From positions 1-45,000 of the forward strand of contig JABVXV010000360.1 in the NCBI GenBank assembly GCA_013365325.1: a DNA stretch of 45,000 nucleotides, read 5' to 3'. A program made the position numbers and the translations under genes. A model generated the notes under the pieces. That model saw only the letters and a program-made list of their open reading frames with translations, ran no database searches and had not been told where the DNA came from. This document shows, one piece after another, positions 1-11,353 of this stretch (position 1 is its first letter; every line of letters begins with the position of its first letter). This DNA comes from Dipetalonema caudispina. Its lineage: Eukaryota > Nematoda > Chromadorea > Rhabditida > Onchocercidae.

Positions 1-121
1 ATGCATAAATGTTATCAAAAAAAGTAAAATTGATTATTGATTATTGTTATTGATTAAATGAATTATATGCATAAATGTTATCAAAAAAAGTAAAATTGAT
101 TATTGATTATTGTTATTGATT
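1..121. repeat. 66-bp tandem duplication
   Basis: The sequence starting ATGCATAAATGTTATC at base 1 recurs at 67 with a 66-bp period and about 55 identical bases. It may extend beyond the left edge. It lies in non-coding AT-rich sequence. Confidence 0.9.
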
Positions 122-123
122 GT

Positions 124-372
124 TGATAATTGATGGAAATTCATTTCAATAAATGATTATTAATTCAGTAAAAAAAAAAAACAATTAACAATAATATCAA
201 TAATGAATAATAAAATTGAAAATAAAACAATAAATTAGTTATGGAAATATTTTTATGAAGAGATGAAAGAGAAAAGAGAAGAAGAGAAAAGAATGATAAT
301 AAGTTGAAAAGTTAACAAACAATAATTGCTTACATCTCACCTCTTTGTTAAATCTTCACACAGTATAAGCAA

Positions 373-425
<53 letters not shown>

Positions 426-2998
426 AAAAAAAGAAAGGAAAAAAGGAATAAGAAGAAACAAAATAAAATCGAAGGACAAATGAATTTCCAAAATAATCAA
501 TTTACAATGAAAAAAGAAGAGAGAAAAATTAACTACTCATATAGTATGACAATTACAGATTGTAGTTTATGGTTTAAAAAATTTTTTGGAATTTTTGAAA
601 TTCTTTAAAATTTATTATTGATACAATTCATAGTCGTTTTTTTTTTTAAGAAAAAAATAATACAGAATAAGTTGGAGAGATAAAAATATGCAAATTAAAT
701 GCAATGTGAAGAATTCTTCTAACAGTTATTATTAAATGTCCATCGAATTGCTTCAAAATCTTCTTTCTAATTGATAATTTATGAAAATTTGCAAATATAT
801 AACAAATTGAGTGAAAAAAGGATAGTGATAAGGACGAAGATAAGAAAGATTATTATGGAACATTTGCAACAACTAATTTCAAGCATAATTTAATCTCAAC
901 TTTCTTTCAAAATTTCAAACAAGAAATATTTTCAAATTTTACGTTGATAAATTTATTTTATCTTTCTACTATTACTATTACTACTACTACTACTGTTACC
1001 GTTACTTTTGTACGTTTTTAACTGATAAACTATTACTGCATTATCACTTTATCACTATTTTTAAATTATTACAACTACTACATAATAGTGGCACATATTA
1101 GTAATTATCATGATAAAAACAGTATTTGTCAATGTTGTATTTTTTACAATATTACATCTTTTTACAACGATCAAAAGGAAAAAATAAAAAGAAAGAGGAA
1201 AACCTAAAAAGTAACAATGAGTGTTCTAAAAATACCGTTGAGAGAAGAAAGAGAAAGAGAAAGGATGAGGAAAAGTAGAGGAAAAACAAACTAACTATGA
1301 TTGACAATCATTGGGAATTCAAATTTTTGGAGAAAAAAAAACGAACCATTTTTTTTTTTTTTTTTTGTTCGCTAAAAATTTGAAAATGTAATTGTAAAAA
1401 TAAAAAAGAAAAGAACAGAAAAAAACTCCTGCGACAAATGTAAATGATCAACCACTTTGAAATTTTTTTCATTTTTACAATACATTTCACCCATGCGCTT
1501 ATCCATTCATTCATTTATCCAACCAATATCACTACACTTCCAAACAATACGGTTAGTCCGGTTTCTAAATCCTTTCCGTTGATCTTTTTACAAATGATAC
1601 ATAAACGTAATTCTTCTCCTCTACAATACCTCCCATTCATCCATTTTACTCTTTTGTCTATCTTTCATCTAAACTTCAAACTAACAAACTTTTTTTCCGG
1701 AAACTTATTACCTTTTCCCTCTCTTTTCACGATCATTTTAACATATCGAAGAAAATGATCAGTTCATTTTTCAACCTTTTACCCTTACCATTATTCTTTC
1801 TTCTTTCTCTCCTCCTCCACCTCCTCCCACTTCCTTTAGTTTTCTTTCTTCTTTTACTTTTTTTTCCTGTTGTTGCTTATAGAATCACCATCAACTTTAC
1901 ACTCTAATCTTCACTTTACACTCATTTCATCTTTTTTTTTCCCTCTTTTAAAAATATACCATTACATATAATAGTAAAATGATACATATATACAAAACAT
2001 CTTATCATCATCATTATCATTATTATCACTCTACACACCACATAGTTAAATCATTCCTCTTTATCTTTTGATGAAAATATCTCATCGAACTAATATTCAA
2101 CAATATTTCATACTACTATCTCTTTCCTTTTCATCTCTTCCTCTTCTCCTTCCTCAATTCCAATTGCTACTATTAGTAATATTCATTTGAAAAATATGTC
2201 TTCCAACTAATAATATTCCTTAATTATGAATTCGACCAAATTTTAATCCACTGCTATTTTAGTCATAAAATTTAATTTATCATTCATTATTTTCTCCCTT
2301 CCATTAATTCTATGTTTTAATGTTCGTGATAAAAATGAATTACGCCCCTCTGTTATCACAGTGATTCGAACATTCAAGCAATTCTTTTTTTTTTTTTTGC
2401 AAACAGCTGATATCTTTGGTAAGATGAACGACTTTGCACAACAGACAGAGAGTCCCTCTTTTTTACTCTCTTATCTTTCGTTTAAATAAATTTTGTTTTA
2501 AAATTTCTGTAAATAAAATTCAGAAAGCAAAAGAAGAAATAATCATTAGTATTACTGATTATCAACCAAAAATGAATCCCGTCTAATATCATCATTATTA
2601 TTATCATTAACATTGGCCAATTAATAATCTAATGACAAATCATTGTCATATGTCCTAAATCTTTTTTCATCGTTCCTCCTTCGCCTAATTATTGAATTAT
2701 CATCAAGGCAAAAATAAAAATCTTCCTGACAGTTCCTGTTCCAAAAAGACGAAAAAAAAAAAAAAGACAGAGAAAGGGAGAGAGAGAGAGAGAAAAAGAA
2801 AGGAGAGGACATTGTCTTTCCAACTATTTCGTCCAATCTTCATCCTTTCTTTTTTTTTTTTTTTTTTTTTGTTTCGTTTCCTTTACCATCTTTTTTGCAA
2901 TTTTTTTCTCCACCTATCTCTCCAATTACCTAATAATAATATATGTAATCTAATCATTAATCATTAGAAAAGTATGTTATTATGAAATAACGCATATT
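124..2998. other. AT-rich spacer, no gene seen
   Basis: The left part is A/G-rich. From about 1440 to 2330 the plus strand is C/T-rich, which keeps frames open (for example 1444-1758) without splice sites or convincing composition. GA and T tracts lie at 2760-2870. Confidence 0.6.
374..423. repeat. Run of 50 A
   Basis: An uninterrupted A homopolymer followed by A/G-rich sequence. No retroposon body or target-site duplication is visible upstream. Confidence 0.95.
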
Positions 2999-3001
2999 CA
3001 G

Positions 3002-3070
3002 CTGTCAATCCGTTCCGGTCCGGATGTGATAGGGAATGATAGCATTAACGACTTAGATATTACGAATTGA
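3002..3070 (+). other. Short exon-like patch, possibly a terminal exon
   Basis: After ACGCATATTCAG a plus frame reads LSIRSGPDVIGNDSINDLD and ends at TGA (3068-3070). The patch contains CCGG twice and is much less AT-rich than its flanks. The minus strand also has an open frame (LMLSFPITSGPERIDS, stop). The acceptor has a weak pyrimidine tract and no partner exon is visible. Confidence 0.2.
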
Positions 3071-3960
3071 TGAGTGAATGGATGAATGAATGAATGGATA
3101 GAGATGAATCAGTGGTAGGATGAATGAATAAATATAGGACGAATATAATAATCCTAAATCTTTATCAAACAACCATTAACCCTCCTATATCATTCAACAA
3201 ACATCAGAAGCCTCGATTTTTCGCTTATTCAGCTGTGTCATTATCGCTTTTTGCACTAATCAGTTTTCATTTCCATTTCCATTTCCATTTCATTTTATTC
3301 CATACGAAACAAGCGAATTACTAGTTGGAGGAAATTAGAGATGGAAAAAAAGAAGATAAATGAGACATACGCAAAAACCGAAACTGGAATTAAAGTTTAA
3401 GGTTAACTACGATGTAAGATCCAGTTTAGATTCGAAAAATAATGATGGTGAAAACCAAATTTAGTACATGCAAAATTGAAATTTAAATTAAAAATTGAAG
3501 TAAAAACAAGAAAGAAAGTTGGGATGGAATGCATAAATTTTCCAGTTGCGAAAGTGAAAAATTAAGGAATAAAATAAATTTCTAAACTAGTAAAAATATA
3601 ATAAGTATGATATTCTACATTCCTATCGTAGGGCATGATAATGATCCCAGTATCATGAGCACATATCTTCCTAATACATACCTTTGATACTTTTAATATG
3701 ATCGCAAAACTACACATTAATCAATTAACAGCAGTATGCAACTGGTAAGAAATGATCGAAAATAAAAATTTACAAAGAAAAAGAACCGAAGAAACTGATA
3801 TGCATCAAACATTCTACCTATTCTTCAAATCATATATTTCTTTCATCAAATTACATTGATCCCATTCAATTCTCCTATTTCCTTTCATATGAAATTCAAT
3901 TCTTACTTATTTTACCCTCTTATTCCATATTTTGCCCATTATTATATAATGATTATAATT

Positions 3961-4082
3961 ATTATTGTTATGTATTTCAGTATCGTTAATCTTTCATCCA
4001 TCATTCTAGTGAATCGATCACTAATCAATACGTATACATTTCTAAACATTATTGTTATGTACTTCAATATCGTTAATCTTTC
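3961..4082. repeat. 35-bp direct repeat, period 87
   Basis: ATTATTGTTATGTATTTCAG and the following TATCGTTAATCTTTC (3961-3995) recur at 4048-4082 with two substitutions. The spacer between is unrelated. It probably arose by local duplication in non-coding DNA. Confidence 0.8.
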
Positions 4083-4600
4083 TAAACACTATCGATAAAT
4101 GAGCAGCAAATAAAATGATAAGCTATTTGTATCTTTCTTTCATTAAAATAAGTGGGGAAAAATAAACGTGACCCCGGAAACTCTAACTTTTTACCGACAA
4201 TATTAAAACAGCAATTCCGGAAAAATAGATATACTTTATAAAAATTCAGAGAAATGATAATTTCATTTGAACAAGAAAGAAACACGAGGAAAAAAAAGTA
4301 AGAGAAATCTGTCACATGTTTATAGTAGGAACTAATATGGAAGAAATACAAAATGTCGGAATCTTGTACCACGAAAGTTTTCCTATGCAAATATACGATT
4401 TGTTTACATTAGTTTTAGAAAAAAAATGAACTCGTTAAAAAATTTCGCAACAAAAAACAAGGACCCATTTTAAAATACTGAAGAAAAGAAGGAAAAAAAA
4501 GGGAAGAATTTTCCACATATGGTCTTCATTCATTTCAAATTGGAATACCATGTAATCATAAATAATAGCAATAACAATGATAAAGATGAATAATAGTGAC

Positions 4601-4675
<75 letters not shown>

Positions 4676-4830
4676 TGAATGATGATAAATAATAATGAAT
4701 AATAACTATAATAATAGTAAATAATAATAATAATAATAATAAATAATAGTAATAATAATAATAATAATAATAAATAATAATAATAACAAATAACAAATAA
4801 CAATAATAATGACAATAATAAATGATAATG
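4601..4830. repeat. (TAA)n array, pure then interrupted
   Basis: About 70 bp of pure TAA is followed by interrupted copies to about 4830. Minus-strand frames read as Leu, Tyr or Ile runs, which are artefacts of the array. Confidence 0.95.
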
Positions 4831-5168
4831 AATAGTAAGTAAATAATATATATGTAACAACGAGAAAATAAACCTCAAAAAACGGGGAAGAAAAAAAGCT
4901 CAACAATGAACAAAAGAAAAAAGAAAAGATCTACAGGAGGATTTTTTGCAAAATTAAATTGAAATTTTTTTCCTACAAAGAAAAAAAAAAAAGGATGAAA
5001 AAAGTAGACAATTAAATATGGGAAACGGATGATGATATGGGTCAAATTGCATATTTCTACATCCTTCCCCTTTCATTCATCCCTTCTACATATATTATAT
5101 CACATTCTCATATACATACATTATGCATATATATATATATATGTGTGTGTGTGTGGAATATTTACTAC

Positions 5169-5266
5169 AAAGATAAAAGATTGAAGAACGATGAACGCGG
5201 TGGTCATAGAAAGCCAAGCACCGTTTTAATTCCATTTTTATTAAAATATACTTAGTATTAAATTTC
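5169..5266 (-). CDS. Candidate internal exon (98 nt)
   Basis: On the minus strand a consensus acceptor TCTTTTTCAG (5267) is followed by one base and 32 codons, reading KFNTKYILIKMELKRCLAFY and on to DHRVHRSSIFYL. It ends at a T|GTAGTA donor next to a TG/TA microsatellite. The string KRCLAFY followed by R-x-x-R faintly recalls the conserved KRCLLAY segment of the GINS subunit Psf1, but spacing differs by one residue and the flanks do not match, so no assignment is made. The plus strand also has an open frame here ending RGGHRKPSTVLIPF. No partner exons were found. Confidence 0.3.
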
Positions 5267-5950
5267 CTGAAAAAGACTTCTAATTTTAACAACATTTCAT
5301 ACAGACACGTATATATATGTATGTATACATAAACAAATCTGAACAGATTAAAGAATAAGAATTATTTGATAATTAACTATTATTATGTTAAGTTAATGAA
5401 AAGAATTATGAATTGATCAAGTTGAAGGGCTAGTTGACAAGGAGAGGAAGAGAAACGATGACATCATAATAATCCCTCTCTTTCCTTTTCTCTTTACATT
5501 CTTCTTCTTCTCCTCTAAATTTACTCCACATATCATTTCTTCTTTTTTTTTCCCTTCAATTTTTAGAAATTAAAACGACAAATGACATCAATAACTATTA
5601 CTAAATTATTTTTAATTTGAAAGAATTTTTTTTTTTTTAGGAGAAATGATTACTGGAAATATTTCTTTTTTTTTTTTTTTCTAAAAAAAAGAACAGCAGA
5701 ATTAGATGTAAGAAGAGAGAAAGAGAGAGGAAGGAAGAGAGAAGTTTAAAAAAAAAGTAGAAAAAAATAAGACGAAGTGTACTCGGGACAACTGGTAATT
5801 TTGTACCAGTTGATGATCAAAACCGCAAAGGATACACAAGGGACAAGAAGGGATAGAATGGAGAGAGAGAGAGAGAGGGAGAGAGCGGGAGAGAGAAAGA
5901 GTGGAAAAGGTTTAACGCCTATCAAATTCCACGAATAACATACACATAAC

Positions 5951-6124
5951 ATGACAGACAACATACACAAAACAGATATGATGGAAACGGAACGACGTCC
6001 TTCAAAACCGACAGCAACATCCCACACGCCGATCGCGGCTCCTTTGGCCAACAGAGCGGCGGTGGCACCAACAAGTACTTGCAGCAGCAACAGAAACAGC
6101 AACATACAGGACTTTAAGATGTAA
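5951..6124 (+). other. GC-richer coding-potential island, three overlapping frames, strand unresolved
   Basis: Between about 5930 and 6130 the base composition becomes close to balanced. Plus frame 1 has its own ATG (5951) and 57 codons, including METERRPSKPTATSHTPIAA, ending DFKM. Plus frame 2 (5950-6117) includes NIPHADRGSFGQQSGGGTNK then YLQQQQKQQHTGL and a stop; its Gln run mixes CAG and CAA. The minus strand (from 6105 down) reads MLLFLLLLQVLVGATAALLA, a textbook signal-peptide shape, then a second hydrophobic stretch, with GTATGT donors near 5967 and 5949. Only one is likely real. Frame 1 has the lowest G+C at third codon positions, which weakly favours it in an AT-biased genome. Confidence 0.4.
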
Positions 6125-7104
6125 AAGTGGACATCATATGGGGCGGATATTGGGAAAGGAGGAAGAGGAGAAAATTCGATCTGTCAAGACATCTGCGGAA
6201 GTTTTCCCCCTCCCGCTCTCTCTCTCCTCCCCCGCCTTCTTCATTTCAATCCTCTGTCTCTCTCTCCCACTATTCTTAAGGCTTTTTTTTTCCGCCCTCC
6301 CTCTCTCTCTCTCTTTCTCTCCCTTGCTATTTTTAAGAAAAGAGAGCGAAAAAATCAACAAAGTAGAAGGAGAAAGAGAGGGAAAGACGAAAGAGAAAAA
6401 GAAGGAAATTTTTAATAAACGGTAAGTAAATGCTACTAAATTTATATATTATATGTATATGCAAAAATATACAACATTTTGAATATGTATTCATATTTTG
6501 AACATTTAGAGCTGATAACGGAGAAAAGGGGGAAGAGAAAAAGAGAAAGAGAGGACGATGAAAGGAATGAAAAGAAAAGGAGATAAGGGGAAAAATTCCT
6601 AGGAAGTGGAAAAAAGAAAGAGAGAAAGAAGGAAAGAAAAGCGGAAAAGGATTTGAGAACATCGAAATAAACAAACAAAAGAAGGAAAAACAGATGAAAA
6701 AATTATTTGAAAAAGGTCATTGATTAACAACAAATAACTGCTATGAAATATTATTATTGAAAAAAAGAGATAAGTGCAAAATTTGAAAAGAAGAAAGAAA
6801 AAATAGAAAGATTAGGAGAAAGAAAAAGGATGGATTAAGAGAAAGAGATGATTGAATTTTAATTTAAAATTTATTTTTAAATAAAGCCCGTCATTTTTTC
6901 CAAGGAATTCAATGACGAAATACAGACAGGAGATTGTGAAGTGATGAAATTAGAGAAAGAGGAAGAGAATGAGATGAAGTTAGCTAAGAGAAATAAGAAA
7001 TGCGAAGAAAAAATATAAATGATAAGATGGTAATAATAGAGAAATAAGGAAAGGGAAGAAGAGAAGTTAAAAATGACAAGGGGATGAGAGATGAATGGTT
7101 GGTT

Positions 7105-7170
7105 AGAGATGATGAATGAATAAATGAATAAATGAATGAATGAATGAATGAATGAGTGATTGATTGATTG
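7105..7170. repeat. (ATGA)n tetranucleotide array
   Basis: ATGA/ATAA units followed by GATT units (to about 7170) and degenerate ACTA copies beyond. Confidence 0.9.
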
Positions 7171-7454
7171 ACTTACTAACTAAGTGATGAATGACTGATT
7201 GACCAACTAACTAACTAAACTAATCAAAAGACTGATTAATTAGATAAATGAATTAACGAACGACAAAACAAAATGAATCTAAAAAAAATAAATTAGAAAT
7301 GAAAAATGGACAAATTATCGATAGAAAAGAAAAAAAAAACAAGCAATGAAGCGATAAAAATTGCATTGAAGAAAAAGTTAAAGGAATAACGAAGGAAATA
7401 GATAATAAATATATATGTAGAGAGAGAGAGAGGGTAAGAGAGAGAAAGAAGAAG

Positions 7455-7463
7455 ATATATATG

Positions 7464-7503
<40 letters not shown>
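7455..7503. repeat. TA and GA dinucleotide tract
   Basis: Alternating TA with one ATGTATA interruption, then GAGAGA. Part of a cluster of simple repeats at 7.1-7.5 kb. Confidence 0.9.
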
Positions 7504-7504
<1 letters not shown>

Positions 7505-7530
7505 CAAGAAAACGACATTATACATGTGGC

Positions 7531-7744
7531 AATATTTAAATTTCATTCAAAATCATCTTTCTAACTTTCTTCTCAAATATATCATAATATATAAATTTAA
7601 ATTCAATTTGCTTTTCTAACTTTCCTTTTAAGAAATAACACAACATTTAAATTTAAACTCAATTTTCTGCCTTTCTCCTTAAGAAATATCGTAATATTTA
7701 ATTCAAATTCATTTTTCTAATTTTCTCATCACAAAATATCATCA
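7531..7744. repeat. Degenerate tandem repeat, about four copies of 50-57 bp
   Basis: Four blocks share the order A/T-rich start (ATTTAAATTT), CTTTTCTAACTTTC-like middle and AAGAAATATCATA-like end, starting near 7531, 7588, 7644 and 7695. Identity is moderate, so this is an old array. Confidence 0.55.
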
Positions 7745-8608
7745 TCAATAGCATAACATAGTGCGATACGAAAATTGAGAGAAATAAATGAGATGAGAGT
7801 TGTTGACAGATACATCATACTCCATTTCTTTTCTTCTTTTGTAATGTGATATTTAATGCTTTGAAATGTTTTCAAATAATATATAAGTGCAATGAATTAA
7901 AAATATAATTTTTCTTCCTTCCTTACTTTTAATTAAAATTTTGAAATTAATTATAATCTAATGATGAAAATGAGGAGTAAAGAGGGATAAAAGTGGAAAA
8001 AAAAATAATATAATGAAGTAAAAAAAAAAATAAGCGGCAAAACTATAATAATATAATGCTTATAAGTAAATTTTGGTTGTTACCAAACATTAACAAAGCA
8101 TAAATGTAAAATAAAAAAGAAAGAAGGAAGGAAGAGAGGATGAGAGAGAGAAAGGGAGGGAGAGAGAAAGAGAGAGGAGGAATGGAATGAAAAAAGAATC
8201 TATTCATCCATTCCAAAAATGATAATTATTATTTCTTTTTTCCTTTTCCAAGTATAATTTATCAATATTTCAATGCATTAATATAAATATAAAGAAAAAT
8301 TTTCAGACTTTTTACACTTTTTCTTTTTTTATGAAAAAAATTCTTCCTATTATCTTTATTGTTGCACTTTAAAATTTTAGAATGGAAAAAATCGATCAAA
8401 AATTCTGTCACATTTTTTTTTTTTAGAGAGAGAGAAAAAATCAATTGAAAACTTTGACATATTTTTGTAGAAAAGAAAAAAAAGAAAAAAACATTCGTCG
8501 ATTTGTTAAACAAAAGCATGGAAAGTATGATGTAAAAGGAATTTTTCACATATCAATAATATAATAATATGCAATGTGGGCAAAATGAAATGTTCTGCAA
8601 GGTCGATT

Positions 8609-8609
<1 letters not shown>

Positions 8610-8695
<86 letters not shown>
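8610..8695. repeat. Run of 86 A
   Basis: The longest homopolymer in the window. The 9 bases before it (GGTCGATTC) resemble a tRNA B-box but lack one base, and no A-box lies upstream, so a SINE origin is not supported. Confidence 0.95.
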
Positions 8696-8700
<5 letters not shown>

Positions 8701-9608
8701 ATAAAAAAAAAAAAGAAAATATAAATGAGATGAGGGAATACTCTCCACATTTTTTTTTTTTTCCTTCTTCTCCTTATTCTTTTCCAATTCCCATTCTTCG
8801 TCCTCTTATCTTTTCAATCACTAATTACGGGTAAATTAAGGAAAGAATTGTTATCTTTCCCTTATTTCCAAATCCGTTCTTCAGTTTCTCATATTACTTA
8901 GCTGTCATTTCTAAACCGACAAACTTCTCATTCGCTTTTCATCCCTTTTGTTCAGTATTTACAACTTATCAAAATGAAGCATCAAATTAAAAAGAAATAA
9001 CTATTCGATGTTGTACTTCGATGATCTTTAAGTGATGGAGAAAACAACAAAAAAAAAAAAAAAAAAGAAAAAAAAAAACAGAAGCATGGATTGACTTAAT
9101 GACGTAATGAAGATATGAAATACGTTTAAAGATTTAATCAATCAATAGATTAATAATTACAAATATGATGTTTTAAAAAATTTTAACTAAATTACAATTA
9201 TTAAAATTTAATTGAACCATTCTTCCTTATTTCCTTCCCTTACAGGTTGATAATGTACAACTATATAAAATATAGGAAATGTAAAAAGATGTGAAAATGT
9301 TAGATGGATGAGATGAATAAAATGTCATGAAAAAGAAAACGTCAAATGTAACATTTTATAATATTTCTGTGTGATTTATTCATTTATCCATAAGCTATAT
9401 TCTTATTTAATTCCGTTATAAACTGGAAAATCATTACCAATAAATGAAGTAACTAACAAACTTGTGGAATTAGTTGAATAGATAGAGAGAAAAAGTTCAT
9501 TTAAAATTTTCAAAATTTGACAATTTTAGGATGCCCTTGAAATCCCACGGAATGATACCCTTGATTCAACGATAAGCAAGAAATTTCACAGCTGTCATCT
9601 TGGCCTCT

Positions 9609-9623
9609 TCAAACTCTCCAATA
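9609..9623 (-). CDS. Candidate terminal exon start (YWRV stop) with excellent acceptor
   Basis: A run of T on the minus strand ends CGCACAG at 9624, an excellent acceptor. In phase 0, required by the preceding exons, it reads YWRV and a TGA at 9611-9609. If entered with two carried bases it instead reads IGEFEEAKMTAVKFLAYR and a TGA at 9568-9566, which looks more like protein but needs a different upstream exon. All three frames close within 60 nt, so this is either the last exon of the gene or an exon of another transcript. A minus-strand AATAAA lies at 9380-9375, a possible poly(A) signal, although such hexamers are common at this base composition. Confidence 0.35.
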   Translation of the reverse strand, partial: YWRV

Positions 9624-10089
9624 CTGTGCGAAAAAAAAAAAAAAAAGAACAAAGTTTAAAATAATCCTTCAAACATCCCAATTTTTGAATAAAAAAACCA
9701 ATTTTATAGACCAATGGGAGAAAATCCTTGGATAAATTTTTTAAACAATGAAAAAAATTTTAAATCAAAAAGAAGAAAAAACATTCATATGTCAATATGA
9801 GTAAAGCTGTAAAATGTAAATTCTTTGTTTTTATTTTTTAAATAGTTTTTTTTAGTTTTAAATAGTTTTATTTCTTCTATCTAAACATCATCATAAGTAG
9901 TCACAGTTGTTTCATCTTTCAATTGAATAATCCAAAATAGGAATGATTGCAATGAGAAATACAACAGCGTAGAAAGCGGAAATTTTTAAGATGATGCCAG
10001 TCGGTAAATTGCGCTCATTTTGTTATTTACTTAATGATATTACATTATTTTATGAATGAATAATGTAGATTAGAAACGAAAATTCTTAC

Positions 10090-10128
10090 GTTGAAATTTG
10101 TAGTGCGTCTCATCAATTTGATCCTTTT
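10090..10128 (-). CDS. Candidate 39-nt microexon
   Basis: On the minus strand TTATTTGATCAG precedes 39 nt that end at a very good donor, AAC|GTAAGA. In phase 0 it reads KRIKLMRRTTNFN, which keeps the basic character of exon 4 and is symmetric (0/0). Read in phase 1 it would give KDQIDETHYKFQ instead. The acceptor's pyrimidine tract is modest. Placement between exon 4 and the 9.62-kb exon is consistent, but nothing here proves inclusion. Confidence 0.35.
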
Positions 10129-10315
10129 CTGATCAAATAAAATCATCCAAGGACAGATGCAAAATAATTATCAAAGATTAGAAAAAAAAGGCCTGTATTT
10201 CAACATTTTCCACAGCTAATGAAGAATTGTTAATTGTTCATTGGTTAACTTGCTTGCTAAATTATTTTGCTATGAAGAGGAGGAGAAGAGACGAAGAAAT
10301 TTCTAAATTCTTCCC

Positions 10316-10420
10316 TTTCAGGATATCATCCCGTATCCCGATCTCTTCTCTTTCAGGATATTATCCTGTATTTCGATCTCTTCTCTTTCAGGATATTATC
10401 CTGTATTCCGATCTCTTCCA
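10316..10420. repeat. Three tandem copies of a 35-bp unit with palindromic core
   Basis: Three consecutive 35-bp copies each begin TTTCAGGATAT and carry a GATCTCTTC tail. Copies 2 and 3 contain AGGATATTATCCT, two 6-bp arms around one base; copy 1 has the variant GGATATCATCCC. The unit is not a multiple of three. The array lies in an intron of the main gene. A plus-strand frame stays open across it (10227-10592), but I regard that as chance. Confidence 0.85.
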
Positions 10421-10948
10421 TGATTCAAATAATAACGCATTGGTCGAAATCTCTCTTAAGATATTAAAATTCGGCAATGATGAAGTGTATTTATTGAGTC
10501 ACCACCACAAAAAAAGAGGAAAGGAAAAAGAAACTTTCGAAAGAAGGACTTGGAAACATCCACTAAGCCCATTTTGTTGCAAACAAAATTGAAAATTCCG
10601 GTTCCACTGCTCAATTTCTGAAGTTCTCCCATCTTCCGCCTCCCATAATACCCTCTCTCTCTATCCCTCTCTCTTCCCTTTTCCAATTCATTTTCTCTTC
10701 GCAAACCTCTTCAGACCAAGTGTTACATCTCAACTTAAAAAAAGAAAAACATAAGTGATACTAGTAGAAGAAAAAAATCCTCAACATTAGCGATTGCTTT
10801 ATACTTCCCACATATATCAACTCTTAAAAAAATAATTTTATTTCTATCGAAAAATAAAATTGCATGCTGTAAGCATCTCTCATCACTTCATGAAGTGCAT
10901 ACAAATGTGACTATCCAAATATTTCGAATATAAAACGGAAAAACTAAC

Positions 10949-11353
10949 CGATTGTCGAGGCGGCTTTTTAGTTGCATTCGGATCTTTAAGTTTCCGCTTT
11001 CGTTCCTTCTTTTCCAATTTTTCGTCAGCAGTCAATTCACGCTCACGCATTTCACGTTCACGTCGTTCTTTCCGCTCACGCTTTCTCTCCTTGCGTAATC
11101 GTCGCTCCTCACTATCAACGCTGGTTCCTTCACGTGCTTCACGTTCCCGACGTTCCCTCCGATCTCTTCGCCGCTGCTCCTTCTTCTCCCGTCGCAAACG
11201 TCTCCTCTCCAGTTTTCGCTCCTTCTCTAATTGGGCCTTGCTTTTCCGGCCTTTTTTTTTGATCAAGCCTAACCGTACATTTTCTTCATACCTACGCCGT
11301 TTCTCTTCGGCTTCTTCCTTTGCTTTGACAGCTTTCACCTCGTCCTGAAAGGC
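10949..11353 (-). CDS. Exon 4 of the basic-protein gene: Lys/Arg/Glu-rich helix with basic KKKGRKSK motif
   Basis: This 405-nt exon (135 codons, phase 0/0) has the clearest coding signal in the window. The acceptor TTTGCAG lies at 11354 behind a T-rich tract, and the donor is TCG|GTTAGT at 10948. It starts AFQDEVKAVKAKEEAEEKRR, passes GLIKKKGRKSKAQ, and then forms two long charged helices split by EGTSVDSEE. It ends KLKDPNATKKPPRQS. Such helices are typical of single alpha-helix or nucleic-acid-binding linkers, and KKKGRKSK could act as a nuclear localisation or AT-hook-like signal. The DPNATKKP tail only superficially recalls the start of an HMG box, and no HMG core follows. Arg codons are varied (CGT, CGA, CGC, AGG, AGA), so this is not a simple DNA repeat. 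A possible continuation begins at an acceptor near 10870. Confidence 0.8.

Larger units (their letters stand above)
6134..9560. other. Spacer with strong purine/pyrimidine strand asymmetry
   Basis: From 6200 to 6330 the plus strand is C/T-rich; from 6350 to 7100 it is A/G-rich with little else. Open frames here come from that bias. Microsatellites at 7.1-7.5 kb and an 86-A run follow. TTCCAAGGAA inside CGTCATT/AATGACG arms (about 6890-6920) is the only compact symmetric motif noticed. Confidence 0.55.

Noticed and set aside
1444..1758. 104-codon plus frame
   Set aside because: Lies in a C/T-rich strand where stops are depleted; Phe/Leu/Ser-rich and unstructured, no splice sites.
4082..4390. 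102-codon minus frame
   Set aside because: T-rich strand bias explains its length; no acceptor, donor or recognisable motif.
4435..4878. 147-codon minus-strand frame of Leu/Ile/Tyr
   Set aside because: Product of the TAA array on the opposite strand.
6333..6674. 113-codon minus frame and its neighbours
   Set aside because: Purine-rich plus strand gives long Phe/Ser/Leu frames by composition alone.
8570..8695. tRNA-derived SINE with A tail
   Set aside because: GGTCGATTC lacks one base of a B-box, no A-box is present upstream and no target-site duplication flanks the A run.
10227..10592. 121-codon plus frame over the 35-bp repeat
   Set aside because: The repeat is not a multiple of three, so successive units are read in different frames; no splice sites; antisense to an intron of a better-supported gene.
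10949..11000. HMG-box protein, suggested by KDPNATKKP
   Set aside because: The string resembles an HMG-box N-terminal lead, but the aromatic core residues of the fold do not follow in any frame or candidate exon.
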